Made by a program: the position numbers and the translations under genes
The notes under the pieces: model-generated
The model's input: the letters and a program-made list of their open reading frames with translations, nothing else
Databases searched by the model: none
What the model was told of the DNA's origin: nothing
Source: Treponema bryantii
Lineage (GTDB): Bacteria > Spirochaetota > Spirochaetia > Treponematales > Treponemataceae
Reading direction: 5' to 3'
DNA: 64,000 nt
Assembly (NCBI RefSeq): GCF_900113965.1
Contig: NZ_FORI01000008.1
Location: forward strand, 1-64,000
Part shown: one piece after another, positions 6,929 to 15,709 of the stretch
Position numbering within the stretch: the first letter of the stretch is position 1
Layout: each line of letters opens with the position of its first letter

Positions 6929-8455
6929 CTACAGTATATATCTGCTTAAATCCTGATTCTGGCTGATGCCTTCAAGTTTGCTATCGACATACGCTGCATC
7001 AATCTTAATTGTCTCACCTGCATGCTCATCAGCTTCAAAGTTGATATCTGCAAGAACCTTTTCCATGATTGTGTGGAGGCGGCGTGCACCAATATTCTCG
7101 GCGCTCGAATTAACCTCTTCTGCAACCACACTCATACGATCCAGAGCGTCTTCTGTAATGTCGAGTTTAACACCTTCAGTTTCAAGCAGTGATGTGTACT
7201 GCATAATCAGACTGTTCTTTGGCTCGCTGAGGATGCGCTTGAAATCTTCTTTGTGGAGTGAATCAAGCTCAACACGCAATGGGAAGCGGCCCTGAAGTTC
7301 AGGAATCAGATCACTTGGAGCAGCAACGCTAAAGGCTCCGGCAGCGATAAACAGAATGTGTGTTGTATCGATTACGCCGAACTTTGTGTTTACGTTACTT
7401 CCTTCTACGATTGGAAGGATATCGCGCTGAACACCTTCGCGGCTTACATCCTGTCCGTGGCTTTCACCGTGAACAGCTATCTTATCAATTTCATCAATAA
7501 AGATAATTCCGCTCTGTTCGACTCGCTTCTTTGCTTCGTCGGCAACCTTGTCGTGGTCTACCATATTATCGAGAACTTCTTCTGTAAGAATCTTGCGGGC
7601 TTCCTTTACTGTAACAGAGCGCTTTTTACCGCGGCCCTGACCGTTCATCATATTAAGGATTCCCTGCATGCTGTTCTGAAGATCGTCAATGCTGCCGCCG
7701 GCAATGATTTCCATGTTAGGCATTCCCTGAGGACGATGAACAACCATGTCTACTTCACGGTCTTCGAGTTTACCTTCGCGGAGCATCTGGCGGAACTTTT
7801 CACGTGTATGATTTTCTACAGCTTTTTCTGCAGACTCTTCATCTGCCTTCTGCTGTTCAGCAGCTGCCTGATTTGCAGCATTTAGTGCTGACTGCATATC
7901 TGCGGCAACCTTGTTCAAATCAATTGTAATTTCATTTGCACTTGGCTGACTCAAAAATCCGAGTGGCTTAACTTCTGATTTATCGCCTTCGCCGTCAGCT
8001 TTCTTTTTGTCGCCCTTGCCGGTTCCTGGCAAAAGAAGATCAAGAAGGCGCTCTTCTACAACGCTTACAGACTTCTCACGAAGCTGATCTTCCATCTCTG
8101 CCTTAACGTCATTGTAGCCTACGGCCATAAGGTCGCGGATCATGCTTTCAACGTCACGGCCAACATAACCAACCTCGGTGTATTTTGTAGCCTCAACCTT
8201 TAAGAAAGGAGCACCGCAGAGTTTTGCAAGACGGCGTGCAATTTCTGTTTTACCACAGCCAGTTGGTCCAATCATCAAAATATTTTTTGGAGCAACTTCA
8301 TCGCGGATTTCTTCCGGCAGCTTAAGGCGGCGGAAGCGGTTACGAAGCGCAACCGCAACGGCACGCTTAGCCTTTTCCTGTCCGATGATATATCCGTCGA
8401 GTTTTTCTACAATCTGTTTTGGTGTAAGTTCTGTTTTATTTTCGATATTTTCCAT
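6929..8455 (-). CDS. hslU: ATP-dependent protease ATPase subunit HslU
   Basis: HslU is the AAA+ unfoldase that feeds substrates to the HslV peptidase. Visible are the N-terminal [24 protein letters not shown] segment, Walker A GPTGCGKT (residues 63-70), the GYVGRDV pore loop near residue 92, Walker [11 protein letters not shown] near 320, a sensor region [11 protein letters not shown] near 465, and the exact C-terminal tail DLSRYIL that docks into HslV. At 508 residues it is some 60 residues longer than E. coli HslU; the extra length is in the intermediate (I) domain, residues about 145-230, which is charged and Ala/Lys/Glu-rich. It starts 3 bp after the hslV stop. The next gene in the ancestral order, flgB, is about 4 kb away. 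Confidence 0.96.
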   Translation of the reverse strand: MENIENKTELTPKQIVEKLDGYIIGQEKAKRAVAVALRNRFRRLKLPEEIRDEVAPKNILMIGPTGCGKTEIARRLAKLCGAPFLKVEATKYTEVGYVGRDVESMIRDLMAVGYNDVKAEMEDQLREKSVSVVEERLLDLLLPGTGKGDKKKADGEGDKSEVKPLGFLSQPSANEITIDLNKVAADMQSALNAANQAAAEQQKADEESAEKAVENHTREKFRQMLREGKLEDREVDMVVHRPQGMPNMEIIAGGSIDDLQNSMQGILNMMNGQGRGKKRSVTVKEARKILTEEVLDNMVDHDKVADEAKKRVEQSGIIFIDEIDKIAVHGESHGQDVSREGVQRDILPIVEGSNVNTKFGVIDTTHILFIAAGAFSVAAPSDLIPELQGRFPLRVELDSLHKEDFKRILSEPKNSLIMQYTSLLETEGVKLDITEDALDRMSVVAEEVNSSAENIGARRLHTIMEKVLADINFEADEHAGETIKIDAAYVDSKLEGISQNQDLSRYIL

Positions 8456-8458
8456 GTG

Positions 8459-9004
8459 CTATTCCAATGTTTCAATCGTCAGATTCTGATTTGTGTAAAT
8501 ACAGATGCTGCCGGCAATATTCAAAGATCTCTCCGCAATCTCCTTAGCGCTCAAATCAGAAGAATCAAGATAAGCAAGAGCCGCAGAGTAAGCGTAGTTA
8601 CCGCCGCTGCCAATCGCAATCGCATCGTGCTCAGGCTCAATTACGTTACCGTCGCCGCTAATCAAAAGAATCTGTTTTTTGTCGGCAACAAGGAGCATAG
8701 CCTCAAGTTTCTGCAAGGTACGGTCTGTACGCCAGGCCTTAGCAAGCTCAACAGCCGAGCGCATAATATCTCCGTTATATTCCTTTACCTTAGCTTCAAA
8801 GCGGTCAAGCAGTGTAAACGCATCAGCAACACTACCCGCAAAACCGGTGAGAATCTTTCCATCATAAATCTTTCGAACTTTGCGAGAATTTCCCTTACAA
8901 ACTGTCTCGCCCAAAGTGCACTGGCCGTCTCCAGCCATAGCAACCTGTCCATTTCTGCGCACAGCAAGAATAGTTGTGCTTCGAATCTTAGTCTTATTTC
9001 CCAT
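8459..9004 (-). CDS. hslV: ATP-dependent protease peptidase subunit HslV
   Basis: HslV is the proteasome-like threonine peptidase of the HslUV complex. The 181-residue protein contains [24 protein letters not shown] near the N-terminus, where the catalytic Thr (residue 10 or 11) must be freed by processing, and [14 protein letters not shown] near residue 130. It has a slightly longer propeptide (MGNKTKIRS) than E. coli HslV. No Shine-Dalgarno sequence precedes the ATG, but a TATATT box sits 7 nt upstream, raising the possibility of a leaderless message. The upstream 420 bp contain four tandem stem-loops. hslU follows directly. Confidence 0.95.
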   Translation of the reverse strand: MGNKTKIRSTTILAVRRNGQVAMAGDGQCTLGETVCKGNSRKVRKIYDGKILTGFAGSVADAFTLLDRFEAKVKEYNGDIMRSAVELAKAWRTDRTLQKLEAMLLVADKKQILLISGDGNVIEPEHDAIAIGSGGNYAYSAALAYLDSSDLSAKEIAERSLNIAGSICIYTNQNLTIETLE

Positions 9005-9101
9005 GAGTTAAAATATAATGATTTAGACGTCAAAGGGCAAATAAAAAATAGCTAGAAAAAAGATTTGAATCGTATAAAAACAGATATTTTTTCGCGAAAG
9101 T
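9005..9101. other. Spacer between the stem-loop array and hslV
   Basis: This stretch, read with the array to 9425, makes a 421-bp gap without a gene. On the minus strand it has TTTGACG (9033-9027) and TATATT (9016-9011), the latter 7 nt before the hslV ATG, which could be the -10 of a leaderless hslV promoter. No ribosome binding site is present. Confidence 0.4.
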
Positions 9102-9380
9102 TCCGTCAAAAACTTGGATTATGCGATTTTTGACGGATAAATTCTGTGATTTTTCTTTGTAAATCCGGCGTTTCTTCCGTCAAATCTCTTCATAAGCAAG
9201 TTTTTGACGGAAACAAATAAAGTTTTTTGCTTTAATTACAGGAAATCTTAATAAAATCACTGAAAACATTCCGTCAAAACAAACATACAAAGCCTTTTTG
9301 ACGGAACTTTCTGTTTTTTAGACTTCTTCTATCATCTTTTTATTCCGTTAAAGCTAATCATTTCCTTTGTTTTGACGGAA
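9102..9380. repeat. Array of four stem-loops with a shared TTCCGTCAAA / TTTGACGGAA stem
   Basis: Four inverted repeats lie at 9102-9137, 9175-9212, 9269-9306 and 9343-9380. Each has a left arm TTCCGTCAAA(AA) and right arm (TT)TTTGACGGAA, with loops of 14, 18, 16 and 18 nt whose sequences are unrelated. The fourth left arm has TTCCGTTAAA, which still pairs through a G-T wobble. Starts are 73, 94 and 74 bp apart. The array fills the gap between xerC and hslV and nothing in it codes for protein that I can recognise. A further half-like motif, GACGTCAAAG, lies at 9027-9036. Confidence 0.93.
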
Positions 9381-9425
9381 AATTCCATAACTAAACACAG
9401 ATTTCTTTTCAACCAACTTAAACAC

Positions 9426-10325
9426 TTACGAATGCGGATGAGCCTTATTGTAAATATCAATAAGTTTTTCAGTGGTGATGTGAGTATAGCGCTGAGTTGT
9501 GCTGATTGAACTGTGGCCAAGCATCTCCTGAACCATGCGCACATCCGCCCCATTCCCCAGCATAGTTGTTGCAAAAGTGTGGCGGAAAGCATGCGGATTC
9601 ACATGTCTGTTCGTTCCTTCCACCCCAGAGTATCTGTTCAAAATGTAGCGCAGCCCACCGGTCGTAAGCGCTCCACCCTTCTGATTAATAAATAATTCCC
9701 GCGGCACCGGATCCACTTTATTTTCCGCCAGTATCTTTTTCCTATCCGTAAGATATTCAGCCAGTGCCTTTCTGGCCTCGATATCAAAATAGACCTTGCG
9801 CTGCTTATTACCCTTTCCAGTAACAATTGCCGAGCGGCCGCCATCCATAAAATCAGAAATCTTAAGGCTTACAATTTCGCTTGCACGACAGCCCGAAGAA
9901 TACAGCATCAGAAAAAGCGCATGGTCGCGGCTCTTCCACAAAAGCTCATCCTTAACAGGCTCGTCGCAAATCTCCCCTACCTCGGCGGAAGTCATAAAAT
10001 TCGGCATACGCTTTGGCAGCTTTACAGTCTTCATTTCCAGCGAAGGATTTTTCTCTACATACCCAAACTTTTTCGCATAAGCAAACAGAGTACGCACGGC
10101 GGCAATAAACCTGTTCACAGTAGCCGCCGACTTATTCTCCGCAGAAAGCCGTCCGATACAAAGCATAAGATTTTCACGAGTTATAGAAGTAACATCCAGT
10201 TCCGGCGTCAGAAACTCCTGCAGCTGGGCAAGGTCGTTGCCATAGCCCTTAACAGTATTCTCAGAAAGCCCCCTCACAGCAGAAAGATAAAGAAGAAATT
10301 CATCTGTAAGCTCGCGTAAAGTCAT
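9426..10325 (-). CDS. xerC: Tyrosine recombinase XerC-like
   Basis: This 299-residue protein is a tyrosine recombinase of the XerC/CodV type used for chromosome dimer resolution. It has the SAM-like N-terminal core-binding domain (residues 1-100) and the catalytic domain with R147 (SSGCRASEI), K171 (TGKGNKQR), H245 and R248 (HPHAFRHTF... segment written as NPHAFRHTF), H271 (LGHSSISTTQ) and the nucleophile Y280 (RYTHI). All six catalytic positions are present. Its place before hslVU matches the Bacillus codV-clpQ-clpY order. A GCCGATAA box (like the -10 of sigma-28 promoters) precedes the start, but no matching -35 is clear. A second Xer protein is encoded at 19670. Confidence 0.93.
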   Translation of the reverse strand: MTLRELTDEFLLYLSAVRGLSENTVKGYGNDLAQLQEFLTPELDVTSITRENLMLCIGRLSAENKSAATVNRFIAAVRTLFAYAKKFGYVEKNPSLEMKTVKLPKRMPNFMTSAEVGEICDEPVKDELLWKSRDHALFLMLYSSGCRASEIVSLKISDFMDGGRSAIVTGKGNKQRKVYFDIEARKALAEYLTDRKKILAENKVDPVPRELFINQKGGALTTGGLRYILNRYSGVEGTNRHVNPHAFRHTFATTMLGNGADVRMVQEMLGHSSISTTQRYTHITTEKLIDIYNKAHPHS

Positions 10326-10386
10326 ACTTAAATTATCGGCAGAATTTCCGGATTTTGAAACCTAGCGAAGATTCAGAATAATTGTT

Positions 10387-10674
10387 TTATCGCGGAATTT
10401 CAAAATGACCTGGTAACATAAAGACAAATAAGAAAACTCCTTCAATAATATAAATAGCGATAAAAAGAGCAGGATTCTCTTCATAATAATCATCAGCTTC
10501 TTCTGGGATAAAATGAACAATTATCATTACGACAATCGGTAACCCAATTAAAACAGGAATTTTTTCTAAATAACCAATAAGATTGAAACCAAATTTAGAA
10601 ATAAGTCCCATAATATCTAAGATAAAGAGGAATACCATTGCACAAAGAATTCTTTCATGTTCATGCTTTGCCAT
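10387..10674 (-). CDS. Small membrane protein of unknown function
   Basis: I do not recognise this 95-residue protein. It has three likely membrane segments (residues about 11-30, 36-55 and 68-88) and an acidic loop, PEEADDYYEENP, between the second and third. It lies between xerC and the glycerol-3-phosphate genes, on the same strand, separated by 61 bp from xerC and 189 bp from the DUF1667 gene. Codon usage looks more AT-rich than the neighbours. The downstream gap (10675-10863) holds nothing that I can identify. Confidence 0.6.
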   Translation of the reverse strand: MAKHEHERILCAMVFLFILDIMGLISKFGFNLIGYLEKIPVLIGLPIVVMIIVHFIPEEADDYYEENPALFIAIYIIEGVFLFVFMLPGHFEIPR

Positions 10675-10863
10675 ATAATTTTATTATAACGAAATTTTCA
10701 GTTGTTGTAATCTGTAAAAGAACAATTGATTCATACCTGGACAGACGCGCAATTCTTCCCAATAATGATAAACGTTAATCCCCAAAGAGATAATATAGTA
10801 TTGCATGAGTATCTAACAAATACTTTATTACATATACTCCGCAAAATCTTCAAGGGGCTCATC

Positions 10864-11283
10864 TCATATTTTTTCCACATCCGCACAGGCTATTACGTTT
10901 ATGCCGGTTCCAAGCAGGTCGTACAGAAGTATGTCGCCGCGTTTTACAGGGGCTCGGCAGCTTGCTCGACGTACAACTTCCATGCACTGCAGCAGGCTTG
11001 CCTTTGGAACTTCGCCGGCGGTTTTTACCGGCACCACAGGCAGCACGCCTCCATTAACTTTTATTGTTGTTGTGAGGGTGCGGGTTGGATTCTGCAGTTC
11101 TTTTGATGCATATTGTTCCCCACGTTTGCAGCCATTATCTTTTACTGCTGTGACTTTTTTGTGGCCACTGGCGTCTGTTTCTACCGTTACTTCCATTGAA
11201 CAGCCCATAGGGCAGATTATGCAGGTAAGAGGGATTTTTTCGCGGCGGATTTCGCCTGATGTCTGATTTGTATTTTCCATCAT
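10864..11283 (-). CDS. DUF1667 protein, iron-sulfur partner of the glycerol-3-phosphate oxidoreductase
   Basis: This 139-residue protein matches the DUF1667 family. It has an N-terminal cysteine cluster (LTCIICPMGCSMEV), a further Cys in NGCKRG, and the family motif NPTRTLTTTIKVNGG. Members are encoded next to anaerobic glycerol-3-phosphate dehydrogenase flavoproteins, and the cysteines suggest an Fe-S or electron-transfer role; no reaction has been assigned to the family that I know of. The start overlaps the stop of the upstream flavoprotein (ATGATGG contains both), so translation is coupled. It is the last gene of the glp-type operon that begins with glpK at 15542. Confidence 0.85.
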   Translation of the reverse strand: MMENTNQTSGEIRREKIPLTCIICPMGCSMEVTVETDASGHKKVTAVKDNGCKRGEQYASKELQNPTRTLTTTIKVNGGVLPVVPVKTAGEVPKASLLQCMEVVRRASCRAPVKRGDILLYDLLGTGINVIACADVEKI

Positions 11284-12572
11284 TCTGCTACCTCCTGTGG
11301 AAGCTGGATTGAAACGGTGATGTCGCCGCCGGCACTTTCTATCTGATTTGGGGCAAGTTCAACAACCTGCATTTCACCGGGGCGCACAACCTTTTTTCTA
11401 ACTGATTTTAAGACCTCGTTGCCGCTGGAAACTTCAACGTAAACATCCTTATAAACATCTGTTACTCGGAACATAATAGAAACATTTCCGTCCTGAGCGC
11501 GTGACTCAATGTACTGAGGCACGGTGTAGCGCACGCGGTTTCCGGGGCGCAGTATGATTTTTTCTCCACTCGCTGTGATTTTTCCCTGAACATATTTTGC
11601 GGCATTTTCACCGGCACGAAGGCTTTCTGCTGTTACAAAATCTACAAGATCATGAACATGCACTGTATTTCCACAGGCAAAAATGCCAGGTACAGAAGAC
11701 TGCATGTGCTCATTTACAACAGGGCCGCTGGTTGCAGAATCAATTGCGATTTTACAGCCGGATGCAATTTCGTTTTCAGGAATCAAACCAACCGAAAGAA
11801 GCAGTGTGTCGCATTCAATAAACTCTTCTGTTCCGGCAATAGGCTTACGGTTAGAATCAACTGCCGCAACAGTTACTCCTTCAACACGCTCCTTTCCATG
11901 AATCTGAACAATTGTGTGACTGAACTTCAGCGGAATATTAAAGTTTTCAACACACTGAACAATGTTACGACGAAGACCTGAACTGAAAGGCATAACCTCG
12001 CAGACAAGCTTTACCTCAGCTCCTTCCAGAGTAAGGCGACGTGCCATAATCAAACCAATATCACCCGAACCAAGAATTACAACCTTACGGCCTGGCATAT
12101 ATCCATCGATATTTACAAAGCGCTGAGCCGCACCCGCAGTAAAAATACCGGCAGGTCTTGTACCAGGAATAATTAAAGCACCGCGGGTTCTCTCACGACA
12201 GCCAGTCGCAAGCACAACAGCCTTAGCCTTAATGTGCATAAGACCATCTACAGTGTTGATTGCAGTAACTCTATGCCCCTGCCCTGGCGTACTTTCCTTT
12301 TCCACCTCCAGCACCATGGTATCAGTTTTATATTCAATACCAAGCTGATTTACTTCATCAGAAAAACGAGCCGCATATTCAGGACCTGTAAGCTCTTCAC
12401 CAAAATAATGAAGACCAAATCCGTTATGAATACACTGAAGCAGAATTCCTCCGATTCTTGTATCACGCTCTAAAATCAAAATGCTGTCTGTACCAGCCTT
12501 CTTTGCAGCAATTGCCGCCGCCATTCCGGCAGGGCCGCCGCCAATTACAACTATATCGTATTCCATAATCAC
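11280..12572 (-). CDS. FAD-dependent NAD(P)H oxidoreductase of the glycerol-3-phosphate operon
   Basis: This 430-residue flavoprotein has an N-terminal FAD-binding motif (IVVIGGGPAGMAAAIAAKKAG), a second dinucleotide-binding motif (KVVILGSGDIGLIMARRL, residues about 165-182) and an ATGCRERTRGA motif near 120. It resembles the NADH-oxidase-like flavoproteins found with glycerol-3-phosphate dehydrogenase and DUF1667 in anaerobes, where it may pass electrons from glycerol-3-phosphate to NAD+. The C-terminal 80 residues form an extra beta-rich domain. It begins 7 bp after the stop of the 12580 gene. The role is inferred from gene neighbourhood and family. Confidence 0.85.
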   Translation of the reverse strand: MIMEYDIVVIGGGPAGMAAAIAAKKAGTDSILILERDTRIGGILLQCIHNGFGLHYFGEELTGPEYAARFSDEVNQLGIEYKTDTMVLEVEKESTPGQGHRVTAINTVDGLMHIKAKAVVLATGCRERTRGALIIPGTRPAGIFTAGAAQRFVNIDGYMPGRKVVILGSGDIGLIMARRLTLEGAEVKLVCEVMPFSSGLRRNIVQCVENFNIPLKFSHTIVQIHGKERVEGVTVAAVDSNRKPIAGTEEFIECDTLLLSVGLIPENEIASGCKIAIDSATSGPVVNEHMQSSVPGIFACGNTVHVHDLVDFVTAESLRAGENAAKYVQGKITASGEKIILRPGNRVRYTVPQYIESRAQDGNVSIMFRVTDVYKDVYVEVSSGNEVLKSVRKKVVRPGEMQVVELAPNQIESAGGDITVSIQLPQEVAE

Positions 12573-12579
12573 GCCCCAC

Positions 12580-14040
12580 CTATCTTGTTTTTCCAGTCAA
12601 AACATAAGAACAGCCGCCATTCTTTCGAACGTCTGTCATAGGGATTCCAAGCTCGCGGCTCAAAATCTCAGTTACACGTGGAGAACAGAAACCGCTCTGG
12701 CAGCGTCCCATTCCGGCTCTTGTACGGCGCTTAACACCATCAAGATCCACAGCTCCTACAGGAGACTTAATTGCCGCAACAATCTCGCCCTCGGTAATCA
12801 TTTCGCATCGGCAGATGATGCGACCATAAAGCGGATTATTTTCAATCAGCTGTGCACGGCGCTCATCATCAGCATCTTTAAAAGATTCAATTCCTTTGCG
12901 CACAGCCACAAAGTCGCGATTTGCTTCAAGCTTAACACCAAGAGATTTTTCAACAATTTCTCTTACATAAGATCCGATAGCAGGAGCCGCAGAAAGTCCC
13001 GGAGAACAGATTCCTGCAACGTTGATAAAGCCGTGAACCGCACTATCCTCTTCAATAATAAAATCATTTACCGGAGTTCCATCCTCGTTATAAGCAAGGG
13101 CACGAACACCCGCAAAAGAGTTTATGATATTTCTGCGAGGAATATCCGGAATTGTTTTTCCAGATTTTCTGAAAACCTCGTCCTGACCGGCAGCAGTTGT
13201 CTCTGTAGCTGACTTGTCGTTTCCATCTGCCGCTGTAGGACCAGACAGAATATTTCCATCCACAGTTGGAGTAACCAGAACACCCTTACCCATTTTGTCA
13301 GGAGTCTGGAACAAAGTATGACTTGCAAGATATGCACACTTGTTATCAAGCAGATAATATTCACCACGGCGAGGCACAATCTTAAACTTGCGGGCCCCAG
13401 CCATCTCAGAAACAACATCTGCATACAAGCCTGCTGCGTTTACCACACATTTTGCACTGATGTCAGTTTTTCCAGTTTTAATCACGAACAGCCCGTCAGC
13501 CTTTTCAATTCCATGAACCTCTGTTTCAAGGAAAAGCTTTACACCATTCATAACAGCATTTTCTGCAAAAGCCCAGGTTGCCATATAAGGACTTACAATA
13601 CCTGCAGACTCTGCAAGCAGAGCACCGCATGCTTCTTCACTTACATTTGGCTCAAGCCGGTGCAATTCCTCGCCGTCAATAATGCGAAGACCTGGTACGC
13701 CATTCGACTGTCCACGTTCATAGAGCTTTTTGATATGCTCCATATCTTCTTCGCAAAAGCCGATAACCAGAGAACCGTTATTCTTATAATCAAAATGAAG
13801 TGACTGAGCCAGTTCTGGATACATAGCAGTTCCTTCAACGTTCAGCTTAGCCATTAAAGTTCCTGGCTTTGCATCAAAGCCCGCATGAATAATTCCCGAG
13901 TTCGCCTTAGAAGTTCCGCAGGCAACATCATCCGCCTTCTCAATCATGCAAACGTTCAGCCGGTACTTTGCGAGTTCCCTCGCAATGCACGAGCCCACAA
14001 CGCCTGCACCAATAATTGCTATATCATAAATCATATACAC
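12580..14040 (-). CDS. Anaerobic glycerol-3-phosphate dehydrogenase-like flavoprotein with [2Fe-2S] BFD domain
   Basis: This 486-residue protein has a DAO-type FAD domain (IAIIGAGVVGSCIARELAKY at the N-terminus, GTSKANSGIIHAGFDA near residue 45) and a C-terminal BFD-like [2Fe-2S] domain with CRCE, MGRCQSGFCSPRV cysteines at about residues 400-445. This arrangement is found in GlpA-like glycerol-3-phosphate dehydrogenases of anaerobes, oxidising glycerol-3-phosphate to dihydroxyacetone phosphate. Position directly after glpK supports that. L-2-hydroxyglutarate dehydrogenase relatives have a similar FAD domain, so the substrate is inferred. Either of two closely spaced ATGs (14040 or 14034) may be used. 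Confidence 0.85.
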   Translation of the reverse strand: MYMIYDIAIIGAGVVGSCIARELAKYRLNVCMIEKADDVACGTSKANSGIIHAGFDAKPGTLMAKLNVEGTAMYPELAQSLHFDYKNNGSLVIGFCEEDMEHIKKLYERGQSNGVPGLRIIDGEELHRLEPNVSEEACGALLAESAGIVSPYMATWAFAENAVMNGVKLFLETEVHGIEKADGLFVIKTGKTDISAKCVVNAAGLYADVVSEMAGARKFKIVPRRGEYYLLDNKCAYLASHTLFQTPDKMGKGVLVTPTVDGNILSGPTAADGNDKSATETTAAGQDEVFRKSGKTIPDIPRRNIINSFAGVRALAYNEDGTPVNDFIIEEDSAVHGFINVAGICSPGLSAAPAIGSYVREIVEKSLGVKLEANRDFVAVRKGIESFKDADDERRAQLIENNPLYGRIICRCEMITEGEIVAAIKSPVGAVDLDGVKRRTRAGMGRCQSGFCSPRVTEILSRELGIPMTDVRKNGGCSYVLTGKTR

Positions 14041-14042
14041 CT

Positions 14043-15542
14043 CTACTCAGACCAGTGCTCAGCACGTTCCACGGCCTTCTTCCAGCCAGCGTACAACCGT
14101 GCGCGCTGTTCATCTTTCATAACCGGCTCAAACACGCGGTCAATTTTGTGGTGAGCCAGAATCTCGTCGCGGCTCTTCCAGAAGCCAGTTGCAAGACCGG
14201 CAAGGTATGCAGCACCAAGCGCAGTAGTTTCAACATTAGCCGGACGGCAAACCTTAGTATTCAAAATATCAGACTGGAACTGCATCATAACGTTGCTAAC
14301 GCAGGCTCCACCGTCCACGTTCAGTGTATTAATAGGAGTACCCGAATCTGCAACCATAGTATCAAGCACGTCGCGCACCTCGTAAGCAATTCCCTCAAGC
14401 GCAGCACGGCAGATATGAGCCTTCTTTACACCACGTGTAAGTCCAACAATAGTTCCACGCGCATACATATCCCAGTAAGGAGTACCAAGACCAACAAAGG
14501 CAGGCACAAGGTAACAGCCATTAGAATCAGGCACGCTCTCAGCCAGGCGATCAATCTCCGGCGCGCTGGAAATCAGCTCCACTTCATCGCGAAGCCACTT
14601 AATTACAGCACCACCAATGAACACACTTCCTTCAAGCGCATACTCAATCTTGCCGTTCATACCAAGCGCAATTGTAGTCAAAAGTTCTTTCGAATGAACC
14701 GGCTCCGCTCCTGTATTCATAAGCATAAAGCAGCCTGTACCATAAGTGTTCTTAGCGTCACCCTTCTTAAAACAGCCCTGACCAAAAAGCGCTGCCTGCT
14801 GGTCGCCAACTGCAGAAGCAAGAGGTACTTCAAAACCACAAACCTCAGGATCTGTATTGCCGTAAACGCATGAAGAATCTCGAACCTCAGGTAAGAGTCC
14901 CTCAGGAATTCCCAAAAGCGAAAGAAGTTCCTTATCCCACTCAAGTTTGTAAATATTAAAAAGCATAGTACGGCAGGCGTTTGTGTAATCAGTTACATGC
15001 GCACGGCCACCGCTAAGCTTCCAGATAAGCCAGGTATCAATAGTTCCTGCAAGCAGCTCACCGCGCTCAGCACGTTCACGAACGCCAGGAACATTGTCCA
15101 ATATCCATTTGATTTTTGTACCGGAAAAATATGCGTCAATGAGAAGTCCGGTCTTCTCGCGGATCTTGTCCGACCAGCCGTCTGCAATCAGTTTCTCGCA
15201 GTAATCGGCCGTACGACGACACTGCCAGACAACAGCGTTGTAAACAGGCTTTCCGGTTTTCTTATCCCAGATAACAACAGTCTCACGCTGGTTAGTAATT
15301 CCAATCGCGGCAATTTCGTCATGTCTGATTTCGTTTTCAATTAAAAGGCTCTGAAGCACCTTAAGCTGACACTTAAAGATTTCTTCAGCATCATGTTCAA
15401 CCCAGCCTGGATGCGGATAAATCTGAGTAAACTCACGCTGTTTTGAACCAAGAGGCGAACCATTTTTGTCATAAAGAACCGCACGACAAGAAGTCGTCCC
15501 TTCGTCTAAGGCTATAACATATTTTTTATTAGAATTGCTCAT
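14043..15542 (-). CDS. glpK: Glycerol kinase
   Basis: GlpK phosphorylates glycerol to glycerol-3-phosphate. The 499-residue protein is the usual length and shows the FGGY-family features: [15 protein letters not shown] at the N-terminus, [19 protein letters not shown] near residue 80, [13 protein letters not shown]-like [10 protein letters not shown] near 170, and the C-terminal [19 protein letters not shown] signature near 405. It heads the four-gene operon (glpK, flavoprotein, flavoprotein, DUF1667). No glycerol facilitator gene is in the window. Upstream, between it and topA, lies a 101-bp GC-rich palindromic repeat. Confidence 0.96.
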   Translation of the reverse strand: MSNSNKKYVIALDEGTTSCRAVLYDKNGSPLGSKQREFTQIYPHPGWVEHDAEEIFKCQLKVLQSLLIENEIRHDEIAAIGITNQRETVVIWDKKTGKPVYNAVVWQCRRTADYCEKLIADGWSDKIREKTGLLIDAYFSGTKIKWILDNVPGVRERAERGELLAGTIDTWLIWKLSGGRAHVTDYTNACRTMLFNIYKLEWDKELLSLLGIPEGLLPEVRDSSCVYGNTDPEVCGFEVPLASAVGDQQAALFGQGCFKKGDAKNTYGTGCFMLMNTGAEPVHSKELLTTIALGMNGKIEYALEGSVFIGGAVIKWLRDEVELISSAPEIDRLAESVPDSNGCYLVPAFVGLGTPYWDMYARGTIVGLTRGVKKAHICRAALEGIAYEVRDVLDTMVADSGTPINTLNVDGGACVSNVMMQFQSDILNTKVCRPANVETTALGAAYLAGLATGFWKSRDEILAHHKIDRVFEPVMKDEQRARLYAGWKKAVERAEHWSE

Positions 15543-15598
15543 ACCATTATGATAGCATCACTATCAGTATAAAGCAAATTTTATTTTTATTATTTTTT

Positions 15599-15699
15599 GG
15601 GCGTGCCCGCCGCAAGCGGCGGTCGGGCTACTACAGGTTCCGCTATCGCTTCATTCCCGCTGCGCAGGAACGCTTCGCGCCTTCCGTATCCCTCACGCG
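15599..15699. repeat. GC-rich interspersed palindromic repeat between topA and glpK
   Basis: The element runs from GGGCGTGCCC to ATCCCTCACGC. It contains a strong hairpin (GCCCGCCGC, two-base loop, GCGGCGGTCGGGC at 15605-15628) followed by a segment rich in CGCT/GCG half-palindromes. The overall pattern GGGCGTGCCC...GGTCGGGC...CCCTCACGC is one that I remember as a widespread intergenic repeat in Bacteroidetes genomes; that comparison is from memory. It fills most of the 167-bp gap at the junction between the glp operon and topA. Confidence 0.75.
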
Positions 15700-15709
15700 T
15701 TGTTGATTA

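Noticed and set aside
7358-7885. Plus-strand frame of 175 residues
   Set aside because: It lies wholly inside hslU on the other strand and shows no domain.
9102-9380. CRISPR array
   Set aside because: The decamers alternate in orientation and form hairpins; there are no direct repeats of 25-40 bp with equal spacers, and no cas genes in the window.
9102-9380. Integron attC sites
   Set aside because: The arms lack the GTTRRRY/RYYYAAC core sites, the units carry no cassette genes, and the neighbouring recombinase looks like XerC and lacks a visible IntI-specific insert.
10726-11106. Plus-strand frame of 126 residues
   Set aside because: Two thirds overlap the DUF1667 gene on the other strand; no ribosome binding site or motif.
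14016-14873. Plus-strand frame of 285 residues
   Set aside because: It lies opposite glpK and a flavoprotein gene, both well supported; its composition is Asn/Ser/Arg-rich without a motif.
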